Assembly (NCBI GenBank): GCA_032717465.1
Contig: CM064657.1
Span: 19,564,232-19,628,231, forward strand
Direction of reading: 5' to 3'
DNA from: Coenobita brevimanus
Lineage: Eukaryota > Arthropoda > Malacostraca > Decapoda > Coenobitidae
DNA length: 64,000 nt
Shown here: in pieces, positions 21,880 to 33,130 of the stretch
How the letters are laid out: each line of letters opens with the position of its first letter
Numbering within the stretch: position 1 is the first letter of the stretch
Translations under genes and position numbers: made by a program
Notes under the pieces: generated by a model
The model's input: only the letters and a program-made list of their open reading frames with translations
Database searches by the model: none
What the model was told of the DNA's origin: nothing

Positions 21880-23340
21880 GTTCGTTTTTTGTCATGACTT
21901 GGTCTTCTCCCGATTTGAACGTAGACACAATTTTTTCTACTGTTCTGCAGTCACTGGTCCAGTGCCCTTGGTATCTATGATGCCTACAGTAAGGACCAAA
22001 TCCTTGTGTCTTTTGTCTGTCCTCTTTTGTTTTGATAAAGCATTCATACCTTGTGTGTCCTGGTTTTGCACAATAATGACGTAGAATGGACCTATCTCTT
22101 GACTGTGACTTCCCATATGTAGTGTTGTTTATGGTGCAAGACCTGCTCGGGCTGCGCGAAAACTTATGAAACTGCCTGTAGCCTGGTGTTTGTGATCAAA
22201 CCCTCGTCACGTTTAGTTGTTTGCCCTGCCTGCTTTTGGGTCGCGATCGATTTTGTTCTCTGTTTGGGGTCGGTGTAGATGTTTTCACAGCTGATACTGT
22301 CTCAGGTACTCTCATTCTACTAGAATGTGCGGGTGTGTCGACCATACCTGCTTTACTGCACTGCATCTCTACCTCGTTCATTAACTCTAGTAAGCACATG
22401 CCTGGGGTGTACGCGATCGTCTTGGCGATCTTAAGGGTCCTATCAGGTAATTTACACAAGGCAGCTACATAACCAGTGATGTCCACGACGAGGTCTGGGG
22501 ACATCTTTCCATCATCTGTTATCCAATTTGAGTTTTCCAAAGTAACTAACAATGTTCTTTTGATTGTGGAGACATCAGCAGTTATTTCACTGAGCACATG
22601 GTTTGTAGTGTGCTCCCTTACAAGATCTACAATCTTATGTAATTCTGGAATTATACCTGGCAAGAAGTTCATACCTCCAGAAAATTTCTTCAAAAATTCA
22701 GTTTTAAATTCATCATATGTCCTAGCCTTGAGGAGCTTGTCTGATCTCAACAGATTGCTTGCTGGACATCTTTCCTGGCTTATGCAAGATGAAAAAATGG
22801 CAATTTTCTCTTGTTCATTGAGTATGTGGCGCTTGATGAACATTTGTTCGCACTGACTGACCAATGAAAATGACGTCAATACGATCTTTTTCTGTGCCAG
22901 AGAATTCTGGGGCAGTTTTTTCTTCATGGTAAACATAAACATGAGGTGGGGATGTTTGATCCGTGGTATTTGTTTCGTTATTCATTTTCACAGTTTGCTC
23001 TGTTAATTTAACTTGGACTTGTTTATCGTTGTGTGAGGGAATGGTGGAATATATTCTGCCGGAGCGGTGAACCCTGTTAAGTGTATTGGCATACGTGTGC
23101 AAGTCAGCGACAAAGTCCTCACTTGCTACGTCAGAGGGGGTTTCCCACTCATCATCTGGAACTGACGTATTTGTTTCTTGATCTTTACTTTATGTTGAGG
23201 TTTGTACAATGGGTCTGTTGCCTTGGTGCTCCCCTAATTGTGAATCTGTTGTTGGAGCTAATTGTGTTTCATCTGGTATTAACGTGGTGGTGGCGAGAAT
23301 ATCCCTGTCATTAAGATATGGTGATGAAATACGCCTTTTT
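21880..23340 (-). pseudogene. Gag of errantivirus-like element
   Basis: Frames 22815-23102 and 22196-22942 cover the N-terminal and capsid-like parts. Codons upstream to about 23340 (PDDEWETPSDVASEDFVADL) appear to belong to the same protein, with one stop. Downstream at about 21930-22085 two zinc knuckles can be read: one is C-AKPG-H-TRYE-C with its first cysteine replaced by Arg, the other has the spacing CX2HX4HX4C (CRHHRYQGHWTSDC). Both are decayed or variant relative to the usual CCHC. Confidence 0.7.
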
Positions 23341-24227
23341 TTAATTATGTCCTAACTAAATAGATGAGTAAATGAGTTGTAAAAAATGATAGTGAGTGTA
23401 TAAGTGTATATATAGAAATAAGTAAAGGAGATGAATATACCTAATATTAGCACTGAGAAGAAATGAGTAAATATAATTTCACCCACTTGATACAGATCGT
23501 AGAGGCGTGTCGATGCAACTGTCGATCTCGGAAGAAAAATGCAGGGTTGATTGAAGATCTCTTGATAATTCTAGAGCTGTGTTGATGGACGATATTACTC
23601 AGGAAATTCCATGGCCTGGTGCTTGTGGTGGTTAACAGCTGTCACAGGCAAACCTCAGCATAGAACGTCGAATTTCCAACTCAATACTGTGAAAATAAAT
23701 GAGTATGAGTAGGAGCTATGTGAATAATGAGTAATGAGTAGTGGGTGAGAAGTGCCTGGTGTCAGTCACACTTGCTTGGCGTGGCCCTATGTCAGCAAAC
23801 TTGCGTTGTGATGTCATCTCAGCACATGGTGACGTTGGCTTCCCATACTGGTAGCTGTGGTGAGTAAACGAGGAGCGATGCGTAACCTGGGTGAAGAAAG
23901 GTGAGTAAGACGCGTTATAAATGTGGCTCTGGTGTTTTGCTGTGTGTCTTGACCTCTGCGTCAGCGATGGAGGTAGGCAGGAGAGAGTGTTGGGGTTTTG
24001 TGTGCTTGTTGCTTTGGTCTTTGTTTTTCTTTACTTGCTTTGTTTTTTATTCTTCTTGCTGCTGCTTGAAGTTACATGAAGATTGTGGAGTTGTTTTGTA
24101 GACTTGTAGGCTGTATTTTGTAGGAATTCACCGTAGAACTGAAGCTAATCTTGTAAAGTCTCGCCTGCTTTTGTAGAAATTCGCTTTTGATTCGGAGACG
24201 ATGTCCGTACATTCGCTTGCCACCAAA
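23341..24227 (-). other. 5' leader of errantivirus-like element, with candidate primer binding site
   Basis: About 890 bp lie between the 5' LTR and the first gag-like codons, with no coding frame on the element strand. TGGTGGCAAGC at 24215-24225 lies two bases from the LTR and is the candidate primer binding site; the matching tRNA was not identified. A splice donor for env would be expected in this leader but was not fixed. Confidence 0.6.
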
Positions 24228-24732
24228 TGTCACTCTCAGTTCTTGTAGTAGGAATTAAAGATGAATACAGTGAGTTGATTTTAATTTATTATCTTCAGAG
24301 AAAATCTAAGTTGAGCAGGGTATGTCTTACAGAGACAATATAATAAGTAAGTCTAGTTGGGCCCCTCTTCTTGTTCACTCTCTCCACTACCTGTCGGTTC
24401 TAATGCTAGCCTCCTTCTGCGCTCTGCTTCCTAAATTCTGGTGAAGCAAGGGGTCGTGTCACGTGTGGTACACTGTGGTTGGAAAGTTCTAGAAACCTGT
24501 GTGTGAGTATGTGTGTATGTGTGTGTATGGTCACTAGGCTTTGTTCGTATGCTATCTCGCTGACACACTACCTATATCATCCCCTGACTTGCTACTTCCT
24601 GTGTATTGTCAACATTTCCTCAGTTAACTTGCAAGATCATTTCCCTTTCCCAGGTTTGCCTGGAGCTCCGTCCATCCATCTATTTATCTATCTGTCTATT
24701 ATGATTTGTAATTATAATACTGATTCCTAACA
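24228..24732 (-). repeat. 5' LTR of errantivirus-like element
   Basis: 505-bp partner of 15327-15830, starting TGTTAGGAATC and ending GAGTGACA on the element strand. It is followed on the plus strand by the ACTT duplication and then by RTE copy D. Confidence 0.95.
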
Positions 24733-24736
24733 ACTT

Positions 24737-24838
24737 CACACGCTGCAAAGATTTCTTCTGTAAATATCTTGCACACACCTTCCACGACCCCCATCTGCTC
24801 CGGTCCATATTTACCCACATGCTCCTCCACTTCCCTCT

Positions 24839-24842
<4 letters not shown>
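24737..24842 (-). mobile_element. RTE-like LINE copy D, remaining 5' piece
   Basis: About 105 bp resume RTE copy D beyond the errantivirus-like insertion. The stretch around GTAAATATCTTGCACACACC aligns with GTAAATATCTTACATACGTC near 28545 in copy E. It ends at (AT)n. Confidence 0.75.

Positions 24843-24890
<48 letters not shown>
24843..24890. repeat. (AT)n microsatellite
   Basis: AT array separating RTE copy D from the tRNA-box repeat at 24891. Confidence 0.95.
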
Positions 24891-24893
<3 letters not shown>

Positions 24894-25403
24894 CATCCAT
24901 CCATCATCCAATCCCACATTGCCCCATAAGGAGCGTAGGAGCCCGGGGCTAGGCAGTTGGTCCTGACATTTAAGATGAGAGTGACCAGTCTCACTCATCC
25001 CTGAGTGGCATTACATGAGCAATCAACCTCAACCATCCCTCGGATATAAACCTTCACCAGCTCAATCCGCTCGGAGCGCATTAATTACCCACTAAACCAC
25101 CAGGCGCCAAAATTTGGCTATATGGTTACCACCCAGCGCAGTAAATGGTTCTTGGTGCACAGGAAACCATTTGGCTTGTCAATCAATGTAGAGTCACCCA
25201 CAGGCTGAAGGAAGTGGAAAGAATGAAGGAAAGAAAGACAGAAGAGGGAGTGTAAAGTCACCCGTAGGCAGAAGGACAAGGACGGAATGAAGGAGAGAAA
25301 CACAGAAGAGAATGGAAGGAAAGAAGGATGGAGAGGAAAGGGCAGACACCCGAGAGCAGCACTACATCGAGTGAGTGGATGGTGAGCTCCCACACCTACC
25401 CCA
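24891..25403 (-). mobile_element. SINE-like repeat with Pol III box motifs, copy a
   Basis: An inverted, diverged copy of 36858-37310. On the minus strand the middle reads GCCTGGTGGTTTAGTGGG, which fits a Pol III A box. It is followed about 45 bases on by GGTTTATATCC, a B-box-like 11-mer. The 3' end carries short GGAT repeats and then (AT)n. The A/B motifs are not at the 5' end, since some 230 bp of shared sequence precede them, so the unit may be composite. No coding frame is present. Confidence 0.65.
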
Positions 25404-25407
25404 AATA

Positions 25408-25490
<83 letters not shown>
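25404..25490. repeat. (AT)n microsatellite
   Basis: AT array between the SINE-like copy and the 3' end of the Jockey-like element. Confidence 0.95.
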
Positions 25491-25491
<1 letters not shown>

Positions 25492-25495
25492 CAGA

Positions 25496-27176
25496 ACAAA
25501 GGAATGAAAACAAATCTATGAAATAAATAATCCATACACCAGATTACTGGCGTCCTCCATTCATTAAAAATAGTCTGTAACAGTTGTACTTGATTAGCTG
25601 TAGGTTGAGGTCTGGGGAGAAACATTTCTGGGGAAGCGAGTTCCAAAGAGATGCAGTTCAGGGAATAAAAGATTTCTGATAGGTGGAAGTTCTGCAATAT
25701 GGCAATATGACTTTCCAGTCATGAACGCTACCAGATGCCCCTGTGGCACCGGGAATGGTATGGAGAGGTGGCACAATGGATGCAATTTCGTCTATTTGCC
25801 ATAAAAATATTTGTAAAGTAATGCAAGGGAGGCAATATTCAATTCTTACCTGTCGGTAAGGTAGTTTATTTGTAATAGCAGAGTTATTATTAATTCTAGC
25901 AGCTTTGTTCTGAGTTCTGTCTAGTTCTTTTAGTGCAACCTCTCGACATCCATTCCACAAGGGTGCGCAATATTCCACCTGAGAGCGCTCATGATTCTTA
26001 TAAACTGTAGCTAAATACTCGTCAGTGAAGAAGCTACGAACTCTGTACAATAATCCAAGTTTCTCTGAAGCGATTTTAGCAAGTGATCTGACATGAGAGT
26101 TCCAGATGAGGGTATTGTTAAGTGAAACACCGATAATTTTAAAACTTTTGGAGATAGAAATATTAGTAGCGCTGAAGGTAATATAGGAATCTGGCAATAT
26201 CTGTCTATTAGTAAACTGTATATATTTGGTTGTACTAGCATCAAATGATACAAGGTTATTTTGTCTTCGTTCAGTGATCCTAGATAAGTCTTGATTTATG
26301 GAGATAGCTATACTGAGTTGTGAGTTAGAAATATTAAACTTTCTGAATGAGTGTTTAAGTGAGAATGAACTGTGAAGTGATGAGTCATCTGCATATGAAT
26401 GAATGGGATTATGGGTGACGGATAAGAGATCATTAAGATCAATTAGTGTTCTGGCTGGAGCCAGGACTGATCCTTATGACATGCAGGCGTTAACTTAGTG
26501 GAAACTAGAATATACATCAGCTACTTTTATCTTTCTGTCGCTGAGACATGAGGAAATCAGAGGTACAAAAGACTTCAGTCGATGGCAAGGGAGTTTGGAT
26601 AGCAGGGACGGTGTCAGACTGTGTCAAAAGCTTTAGAAATATCAAGGGATGCTGCATGAGTTTTTCCATGTTGGTCAATTGATTGATGGATGGTGTGAGT
26701 CAGGAGATTGAGTAAATCAATGGTGGATCTTACGTGGCGAAATCCATACTGTCTGTCACTAATTAAGTTGGATTCAAGATGTTTAACTATGTACTTATTC
26801 ATTAGAATTTCAAATACTTTACCAAGAGAAGACGTGACAGCTATTGGTCTCTAATCAGAGGGGTCAGAGAACTTCCTCTCTTTGGAACTGGGTGGATATT
26901 GGCTTCCTTCCGAGAATTAGGGAGTGAAGAAGTACGTATGCTTAAGCTAGATAATTTAGTTAGAACAGAAGCAAGTTCAGGGGAGCACTTTTTCTAAACA
27001 AATGGAGAAATTACATCTGGTCCTGAAGCTTTGTTGGTTGGTAAATTGTCTAGGATGAATTTTACTTGTCAAATCTGTATTTTAGGTAGAGCAACTTCGG
27101 GAGAGTCAATTTCTAGTACTGGGACGCTCTGGCTGACTTCCCGTAACGTAGAGTTTCTGGCAAATGTACTGACAAG
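25496..27176 (-). mobile_element. Jockey-like LINE K, 3' half (RT)
   Basis: Decayed minus-strand RT. Around 27000-27170 the reading STFARNSTLREVSQSV and NKASGPDVI gives the pre-RT and first RT motifs. The frame at 26614-26802 has SDRQYGFRHVRSTIDLL and LDISKAFDTV, and near 26385 lies the catalytic SYADDSSLHS. The frame at 25658-26197 covers the thumb and C-terminal part. Many stops are present. The 5' boundary at 27176 joins RTE copy E. The missing 5' half is found at 35675-36525, where the protein reading stops at the exactly corresponding residue. Confidence 0.75.
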
Positions 27177-29126
27177 CCTTTTGTTTACATTAACTTTCAG
27201 GTTCCTCCTCCTACACACTGTCCCAAATTCATTCACCAAACCTTGCAACTCCCATTCATCTTCACTCAACAATACTGTATCATCAGCAAACAGCAACACC
27301 GGAATCTTCCAGATCTCACCCTCATTCATTAGAGCCACCCCCACATCCACTGACCTATCCTGCACCTCCTTTACAACCCCATCCATGTATATATTAAACA
27401 GCCATGGAGACATCACACAACTCTGTTTCAGTCCCACACTGAGACAAAAAAATTCACTCAGCTCACCATCCACTCGCACAGTAGCCCTAGTTCCTTCGTA
27501 CATACTCTTCACAGCATTCAACAATTTCCCATCCACTCCATATATTCTTAATACCTTCCACATACCTTGCCTATCTGTTCTGTCATAAACTTTCTCCAAG
27601 TCCATGAAGGCAGCATACACTTTCTTTACCTTCTCTAGATACTTCTCCACTAAACATCTTAGAACAAATATCTGATCTACACACCCTTTTCCCTTCCTAA
27701 ATCCCCCTTGTTCTTCTCCAACTAGCTCCTCTGTCATATGCCTAACCCTATCAATGAGTATTCTACCACATATTTTACCAGTCACACTAAGAAGGCAAAT
27801 ACCCCTATGGTTACCACATACTTTTCTCTCCCCTTTTCCTTTATATAAAGGAACAATTATACCTGATTTCCAGTCCTCTGGAACCCTTCCCTCTTCCCAA
27901 GCCAATCTACACAACTTCCATATCCATTCCACAATAATCTCACCTCCATATCTCAGCATTTCACCACACACTCCATCAATTCCTGGGGCCTTCCCCAACT
28001 TGATTTTCATTGCTTTCACTACTTCCGTCCTACTGATCTCTTCCTCCCTCCTCTCATCTCTCCTTCTCCCAGCCATTCCCCAACCACTTATACTAGCACT
28101 GCTGTCACTCTCTACATTCAACAAATCCTCAAAGTGCTCCTTCCATCTCCTCAATTTCTCTCTCTTCTCCACCAACAATCTATTATTCCTATCTTTCACT
28201 CCCCTGCTATTTCCCCTTTCACACTGCCTTACTTTCTTTACCTCCTTCCAAAACAATTTCTTACTCTCCCTCCGTTTCACACTCAGATTCCTCCCAAACT
28301 CTTCATCCACTTTCTTCTTATTCTCCTTCACCAGTCTCTTCACCTCCCTTCTACTCACATATACCTCTCTCTTCTCTCTCTCATCTTCTCCCCTACCTCT
28401 ACTCGTTAACCATTCACTATATGCCTTCTTCTTTTGTTCCACAGCTCGTTTCACCTCATCATTCCACCATGGTGTCCCTTGCACACCCTTGCATCTCCTC
28501 CTCACTCCACAAATCACCTCACACTCTGGACCTATCTCTACTGTAAATATCTTACATACGTCTTACACCCCTTCCATCTGCTCTAGCTCATACCTTCCCA
28601 ATCTTTCTTCCACTATGCTCTTATACTCTGTCATTTTCTCACTATCTTGCAACTTCTCCACTCTTCTCATAGGAGCTGTTTCCTCCTGTCTTCCCCTTCG
28701 TCTCCTCAACCATTTTCTTTGCAGCTTCACCTTGACCATCACTAAGTGATGGTCCGAGACTCCATTCCCCCACCCTCTCCACACTCTTGCATCCAACACT
28801 TGTCTTCTCATTCGTTCATCCACACACACGTAGTCTATCATTGCCTTTCGTCCAACAAGTTCACCATCCATCCTCCTCATTACTCTCCATGTATACTGGT
28901 GGATCATCTTATGTCGAAAGTAGGTGTTGGCTATTGCCAATCCCTTACCAGCACAGATGTCCACCAAAGCACTACCATTTCCATGTACGTCAGCTGGCAC
29001 ATCCCACTGACCTACCACTCCATCCACTCGTACATTCCCAACTTTGCCATTCATGTCTCCAATCAAAAGCACTCTCTCGCTCCTCTCAAATTTGTCCATA
29101 CATGCTTCTACTCTCATTTTGACCCA
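27177..29126 (-). mobile_element. RTE-like LINE copy E (EN C-terminus and RT)
   Basis: The frame at 28563-29213 gives the endonuclease C-terminal half (LLIGDMNGKVGN, NTYFRHKMIHQYTW, IDYVCVDERM, VSDHHLVMVKV). The frame at 27069-28517 continues with linker and RT (GIDGVCGEML, GGFRKGKGCVDQIF, LFADDTVLL) and is open for 482 codons. This is the best RT reading of the family in the window. The 3' part is missing: RT is cut at KVNVNK, where sequence from Jockey-like K follows in the same frame. The 5' end is truncated at an (AAT)n tract. Confidence 0.8.
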
Positions 29127-29127
29127 A

Positions 29128-29160
<33 letters not shown>
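29127..29160. repeat. (AAT)n microsatellite
   Basis: Trinucleotide array at the 5' truncation point of RTE copy E. Confidence 0.95.
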
Positions 29161-29161
<1 letters not shown>

Positions 29162-29719
29162 GGTAATAGTTCAAGGATAAAGTAAACTCGAAGACTGATT
29201 CTCTTGAGACCAAAATTGGTGGGAGAGTTGCTGGATGAAGAAAGATGAAGTGTTCCAGTTAAAAAATGAGTGTTGTAAACTGATTTTAAATACCCCTTAT
29301 TGGTGGAAGTACGGTGCTAAAGAATAGAAAGGGACAAATATGGCACAAGAGAAACAAAGGATGTAACACTGGCTGTAGATGCCATTTTTGAGAACACAGA
29401 GAGTTACAGCCATCTCATCATTTCATACAGGTACCAACAATGTTGCATATACTTGATTAGAGGAGCTGGTGGAGACATACAGAAAGATGGTTTGATGCTA
29501 TAAGAAGAAAACTAATAACATTTTAATTTCAGGCATACTCTCAAGGATTGATGTAAGAAATGTCTTCTTCAGTAAAGTGTTCAGTATTAATAACTAGCCT
29601 AATCACTTTTGCTTGCAGACGTGGACTTTATCAACACATGGAACAATTATTTTAAGCAATGAACTGCACTAGAATGGCATTAGTGTACACTGATATCATA
29701 TGATCTGATAATAAAATAG
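29161..29719. other. Unassigned sequence
   Basis: No recognised coding frame or repeat. It may include the decayed 5' region of the CR1-like element that becomes readable near 29720. Confidence 0.4.
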
Positions 29720-30617
29720 ATAATATAAGCTCCCCATATGAGAAAGGAAGTTACATGAAAACTCTTATAAATGCGTGTAGTCTGCACAGTAAGTTTTCTT
29801 ATATAGCGGATCATGTCTTTACTGAAGATTATGATGTACACTCGCTCCAGAAAGTATCGGTGCACTGTGGGTCCGCTGCCATCCGGAATGATTCGACCAT
29901 GTGGCAGTGACAGCCCGTTAATACCAGTATAAACTGTAACATTTACGGCCATTCCCTACTCATTATGAAGGACACAAGAGGTATCTGATATAGGAGTCAT
30001 CTATCGTTTGGGATGCCTGCATGTTGGAAAACAGAACAGCAATTTCAAGTTTCCTCTGGTCCCTGTGTCATAATATTTAACACATATTCTGCACCGATAC
30101 TTTCTGGAACGAGTGTACCTGGTATAACAACTGTGGCTAAATACTGAGCAAAGAGATTTTCTAGTGGAGTTTAATATACTAGGTTATCACATCTTCAGTA
30201 GTGAAAGGAAGGGTAGAACAGGGGGGAATGTGTTTCTATGAATTAAATCAGGAAGGAATCCAACCAGCCTTATTACCAAGCCATCTATTGAAACTATTAA
30301 CAGTATTTACCGTCAGCTTAGAATTGAATCTTGTCATAAAATCACACCTGTGTTAATTTACTGTTCACCTGGACAGTCAGTCATTCAACATTGATAATGA
30401 AATCTACAAGCAAATCAATGAAATCACTTGTATGCAAAACACTGTAATATTTCGTGATTTTAATACACCAGTTCCAAAACGAGGAGAGGTCCTGTGCTCA
30501 CCCATAGTATTAGACCTATATAACAAACTTACAGGAAACTCCATTGCATCACTTCACATATTATCCAGAACATGGAACTAACATCCTAGATCTCGTCTTA
30601 GCAATATCAGAAAGTTA
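29720..30617 (+). mobile_element. Decayed CR1-like LINE C, endonuclease part
   Basis: Plus-strand reading with several frameshifts and stops: ACSLHSKFSYIADHVF near 29770-29830, then (after a MITE) ERKGRTGGNVFL, PVLIYCSPGQS, NTVIFRDFNTP and NILDLVLAISE up to about 30610. These are the N-terminal to central AP-endonuclease motifs of CR1-group LINEs. The reading resumes near 33131 with FITSDHCTVISNIK, the next endonuclease block. Confidence 0.6.
29839..30115. mobile_element. 277-bp MITE of Tc1/mariner type
   Basis: Terminal inverted repeats of 26 bp lie at 29839-29864 (beginning CACTCGCTCCAGAAAGTATC) and 30090-30115. Their arms differ at one position. TA dinucleotides flank both ends (29837-29838 and 30116-30117), the target duplication of the Tc1/mariner superfamily. 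No transposase frame is present, so it would need an autonomous relative. It interrupts the CR1-like endonuclease reading. Confidence 0.85.
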
Positions 30618-30942
30618 GTAACCCTTTCGCATTTATGGGTGCAAATTTCATGCATTCGTTACCAGTTGAAACAGGCTGCATCTGCGCACATTTCAACCAG
30701 TCATTGCTATTCGACGCCAGTTGCCTCGAACGAAATGACCTTTTTTTTTTTTTTTTTTTAATGGACTGATTTTGTGTCCATTTCTGGGCGAGAACAAAGG
30801 GCACTAAAACCTCAATATATCGGACTACTGTAATTGGGGTCGAAGCCAGTCTGAAAAAAGCGAAAGTCCGATAAAAGCGACATCTGGACTCCCCCCTGGA
30901 CTTCCTCCTCCTTTTGTTATACAGAGAGGCGCACTTATCATT

Positions 30943-30945
<3 letters not shown>

Positions 30946-31011
<66 letters not shown>
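30946..31011. repeat. (CT)n microsatellite
   Basis: About 66 bp of uninterrupted CT repeats. Confidence 0.95.
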
Positions 31012-31014
<3 letters not shown>

Positions 31015-31069
31015 CTGGGCTCTTTCGATTTCCTTCACATATTTTTGTCTTCATCGTCAGCTTCATCTT

Positions 31070-32035
31070 CGCTTTTTCATTCATTTTTACCTTCAGTTTT
31101 AGTTCACTTTCACATTCACATTCACTTTCATATTCACTTGCATGCTCACTTGAACATTCACCTTCACCTTTGCAATCACTTTCACTATCACTCATTTTGA
31201 ATTTCTATTTCACCTTCACTTGCAACGTTACTGACTTTCACGTTTACCTTTACAATAACTTTCACTCACCACTTTCGCCCTTCCTGCTTTTACTTTCATA
31301 TTCCTCTTCATCTTAACTCACACCTTCACCTTCACTTTCACCTTCACCCTCACTTTCTTCTTCATTTTCATCTTCACCTCTTTCACTCTCACTTTCACTT
31401 TCACCTTTATTTTCACCTTGACCTTTATTTTCACCTTCACCTTCACTTTCATCTTCACTTTTGCATTCATTTTTGCCTTCACTTTCACCTTCACCTTCGC
31501 TTTCACCTTCGTTTTCACCTTGACTTTTACTTTCACCTTCATCTTCACTTTTATTCATTTTCACCTTAACTTTCACCTGCATTTTCATTTTCACCTTCAC
31601 TTCCAACTTCACCTTCACTTCCAACTTCACCTTCACTTTCACTTTTGACTTCACTTTCAACTTCACCTTCACTTTCACCTTCCAACTTCACTTTCATCTT
31701 CACTTTCACTTTTGACTTCACTTTCACATTCACCTTTACTTTTTCCTTCACTTTCACATTCACTTTCACCTTCACTCACATTCACCTTCACTTTCACTTT
31801 TGAATTCACTGTCACCTTCACTTTCACATTCACTTACTTCACCTTCACTTTCAATTTTTCACCTTCACCTTCACTTTTGCCTTCATTTTCACTTTCACCT
31901 TCACTTCTATTTTCACCTTCAATTTCACTTTCACTTTCACCTTCACTTTCATCACACGACCTTCACATTCACCTTCACACTACTTTCACTAACTTTCACT
32001 TTTACAATTACATTACTTTCACCTTTCCCTCTCTC
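31070..32035. repeat. Imperfect hexamer array of CTTCAC/TTTCAC type
   Basis: Nearly 1 kb of TTCACY-type units with frequent substitutions. One strand is almost free of G, and all frames stay open on both strands, which explains the Lys/Val-rich and Phe/Thr-rich ORFs. It is not the arthropod TTAGG telomere repeat. Confidence 0.85.
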
Positions 32036-32167
32036 ACTTTCCCGGAGAGAGAGAGGAAGGGAGGGAGGAAATACAGGAGAGAGAGAGAGGTGGGACCAAA
32101 GTTATGCCTATCTTCCTCATTTCTTTATGTGAAGGGCACCGGCACCCCACTAGTCATTCCTGTATTG

Positions 32168-32203
<36 letters not shown>

Positions 32204-32316
32204 GACTTTGACATTCACATTCACTTTCATATTCATTTCCAAGCTCTCTTTCGCCTTCACCTTTACACATTTTCTTAATTACTTTAGTTTTCATTTTCAA
32301 TTTCACCTTCACTTTC

Positions 32317-32360
<44 letters not shown>

Positions 32361-32420
32361 GGAGAGAGACGGGGGGGGGGAGGGAAGGAATGGGGGTGGA
32401 GATAGAGAGAGAGGAGGGAC
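32036..32420. repeat. Mixed (GA)n and (CT)n arrays
   Basis: GA-rich DNA at 32044-32090, a (CT)n run at 32171-32200, CTTCAC-type remnants, another (CT)n run at 32322-32356 and a G-rich stretch at 32369-32380. Confidence 0.8.
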
Positions 32421-33130
32421 GGATATTATGATATCTCTTCCAATTGTTTGTTTATTCGTTTATTCCAAGAGGCGGACTGCTTCTGGCTTTATCGGAGTTT
32501 TCGTGATGCATAAGAATTTAGTCCAGTTGGCTCCTCGGGTCCGATAAAAGCGAATTCCGCTATACTGAATCCGTTACATAGAGGTTTTGTACTTGCGTAC
32601 CCCCATATATTCCTCTGCTGCTCTCAACCCACCTCGCACCCAGCATCGTCCCAGTGCCCCAGTCAGTGTGCTGTGAGCCTTCCTCGACCGTAAGATAATT
32701 TCCTTTTGTGCTCCGTAAAATTGGCCCTAATTGACTTACAGTAATTCGTTATACACCAAAATGTAGCCAAATAAATTCCGTATTTTTCCTCAGTAACATT
32801 TACCATAAAAATTATATTTGTGAGAAAAACTGAAAAGTACTGAAGTAAAAAAATACATTAAGGCATAATATAAATTCGGCTGAACTTTTTTACAACACCA
32901 TAAGCAAGTACATTTATTAAGGATTACAGTGGGGAAAAAAAAAAAGATTATAGAAGCATAAATAAGGGTGTGAGGATAAATTGTTCATGACCTATCATGT
33001 GTGCGGGAATAGCACGGTGACAGGGGGAAGGTGGGTGTCTCTCAGTGTGTGTAGTGTTGGGTGCCCAGGACTGTGTCCCAGGTACTCGTTCGAGGTTGGA
33101 CACAGCCTGCGTCGAGTGGTAATGAGAGGG
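32421..33130. other. Unassigned sequence, part of the same insert
   Basis: Apart from the repeat-like GTCCGATAAAAGCGA near 32539 (also near 30867) and the possible inverted end at 32570-32588, nothing is recognised. Confidence 0.4.

Larger units (their letters stand above)
30622..33130. other. 2.5-kb insert splitting CR1-like LINE C
   Basis: The CR1-like endonuclease reading breaks at about 30617 and resumes at 33131. The intervening segment begins CCCTTTCGCATT and ends GAGAGGG, flanked by GTAA and TTGT. This would fit an old piggyBac-type insertion with damaged TTAA sites, but the inverted ends are weak. It holds two simple-repeat arrays, a CTTCAC-type array and a possible pogo-like unit (30806-32588). 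No coding frame is credible. Confidence 0.4.

Noticed and set aside
29127..29213. Leu-rich hydrophobic stretch before the RTE endonuclease, resembling a membrane segment
   Set aside because: It is the translation of the (AAT)n microsatellite at the truncation point.
31070..32035. Telomeric or CRISPR-like array
   Set aside because: Units are degenerate TTCACY hexamers without spacers, and differ from the arthropod TTAGG repeat.
31313..32278. Lys/Val-rich and Phe/Thr-rich ORFs on both strands
   Set aside because: They come from the CTTCAC-type array, which lacks stop codons in every frame.
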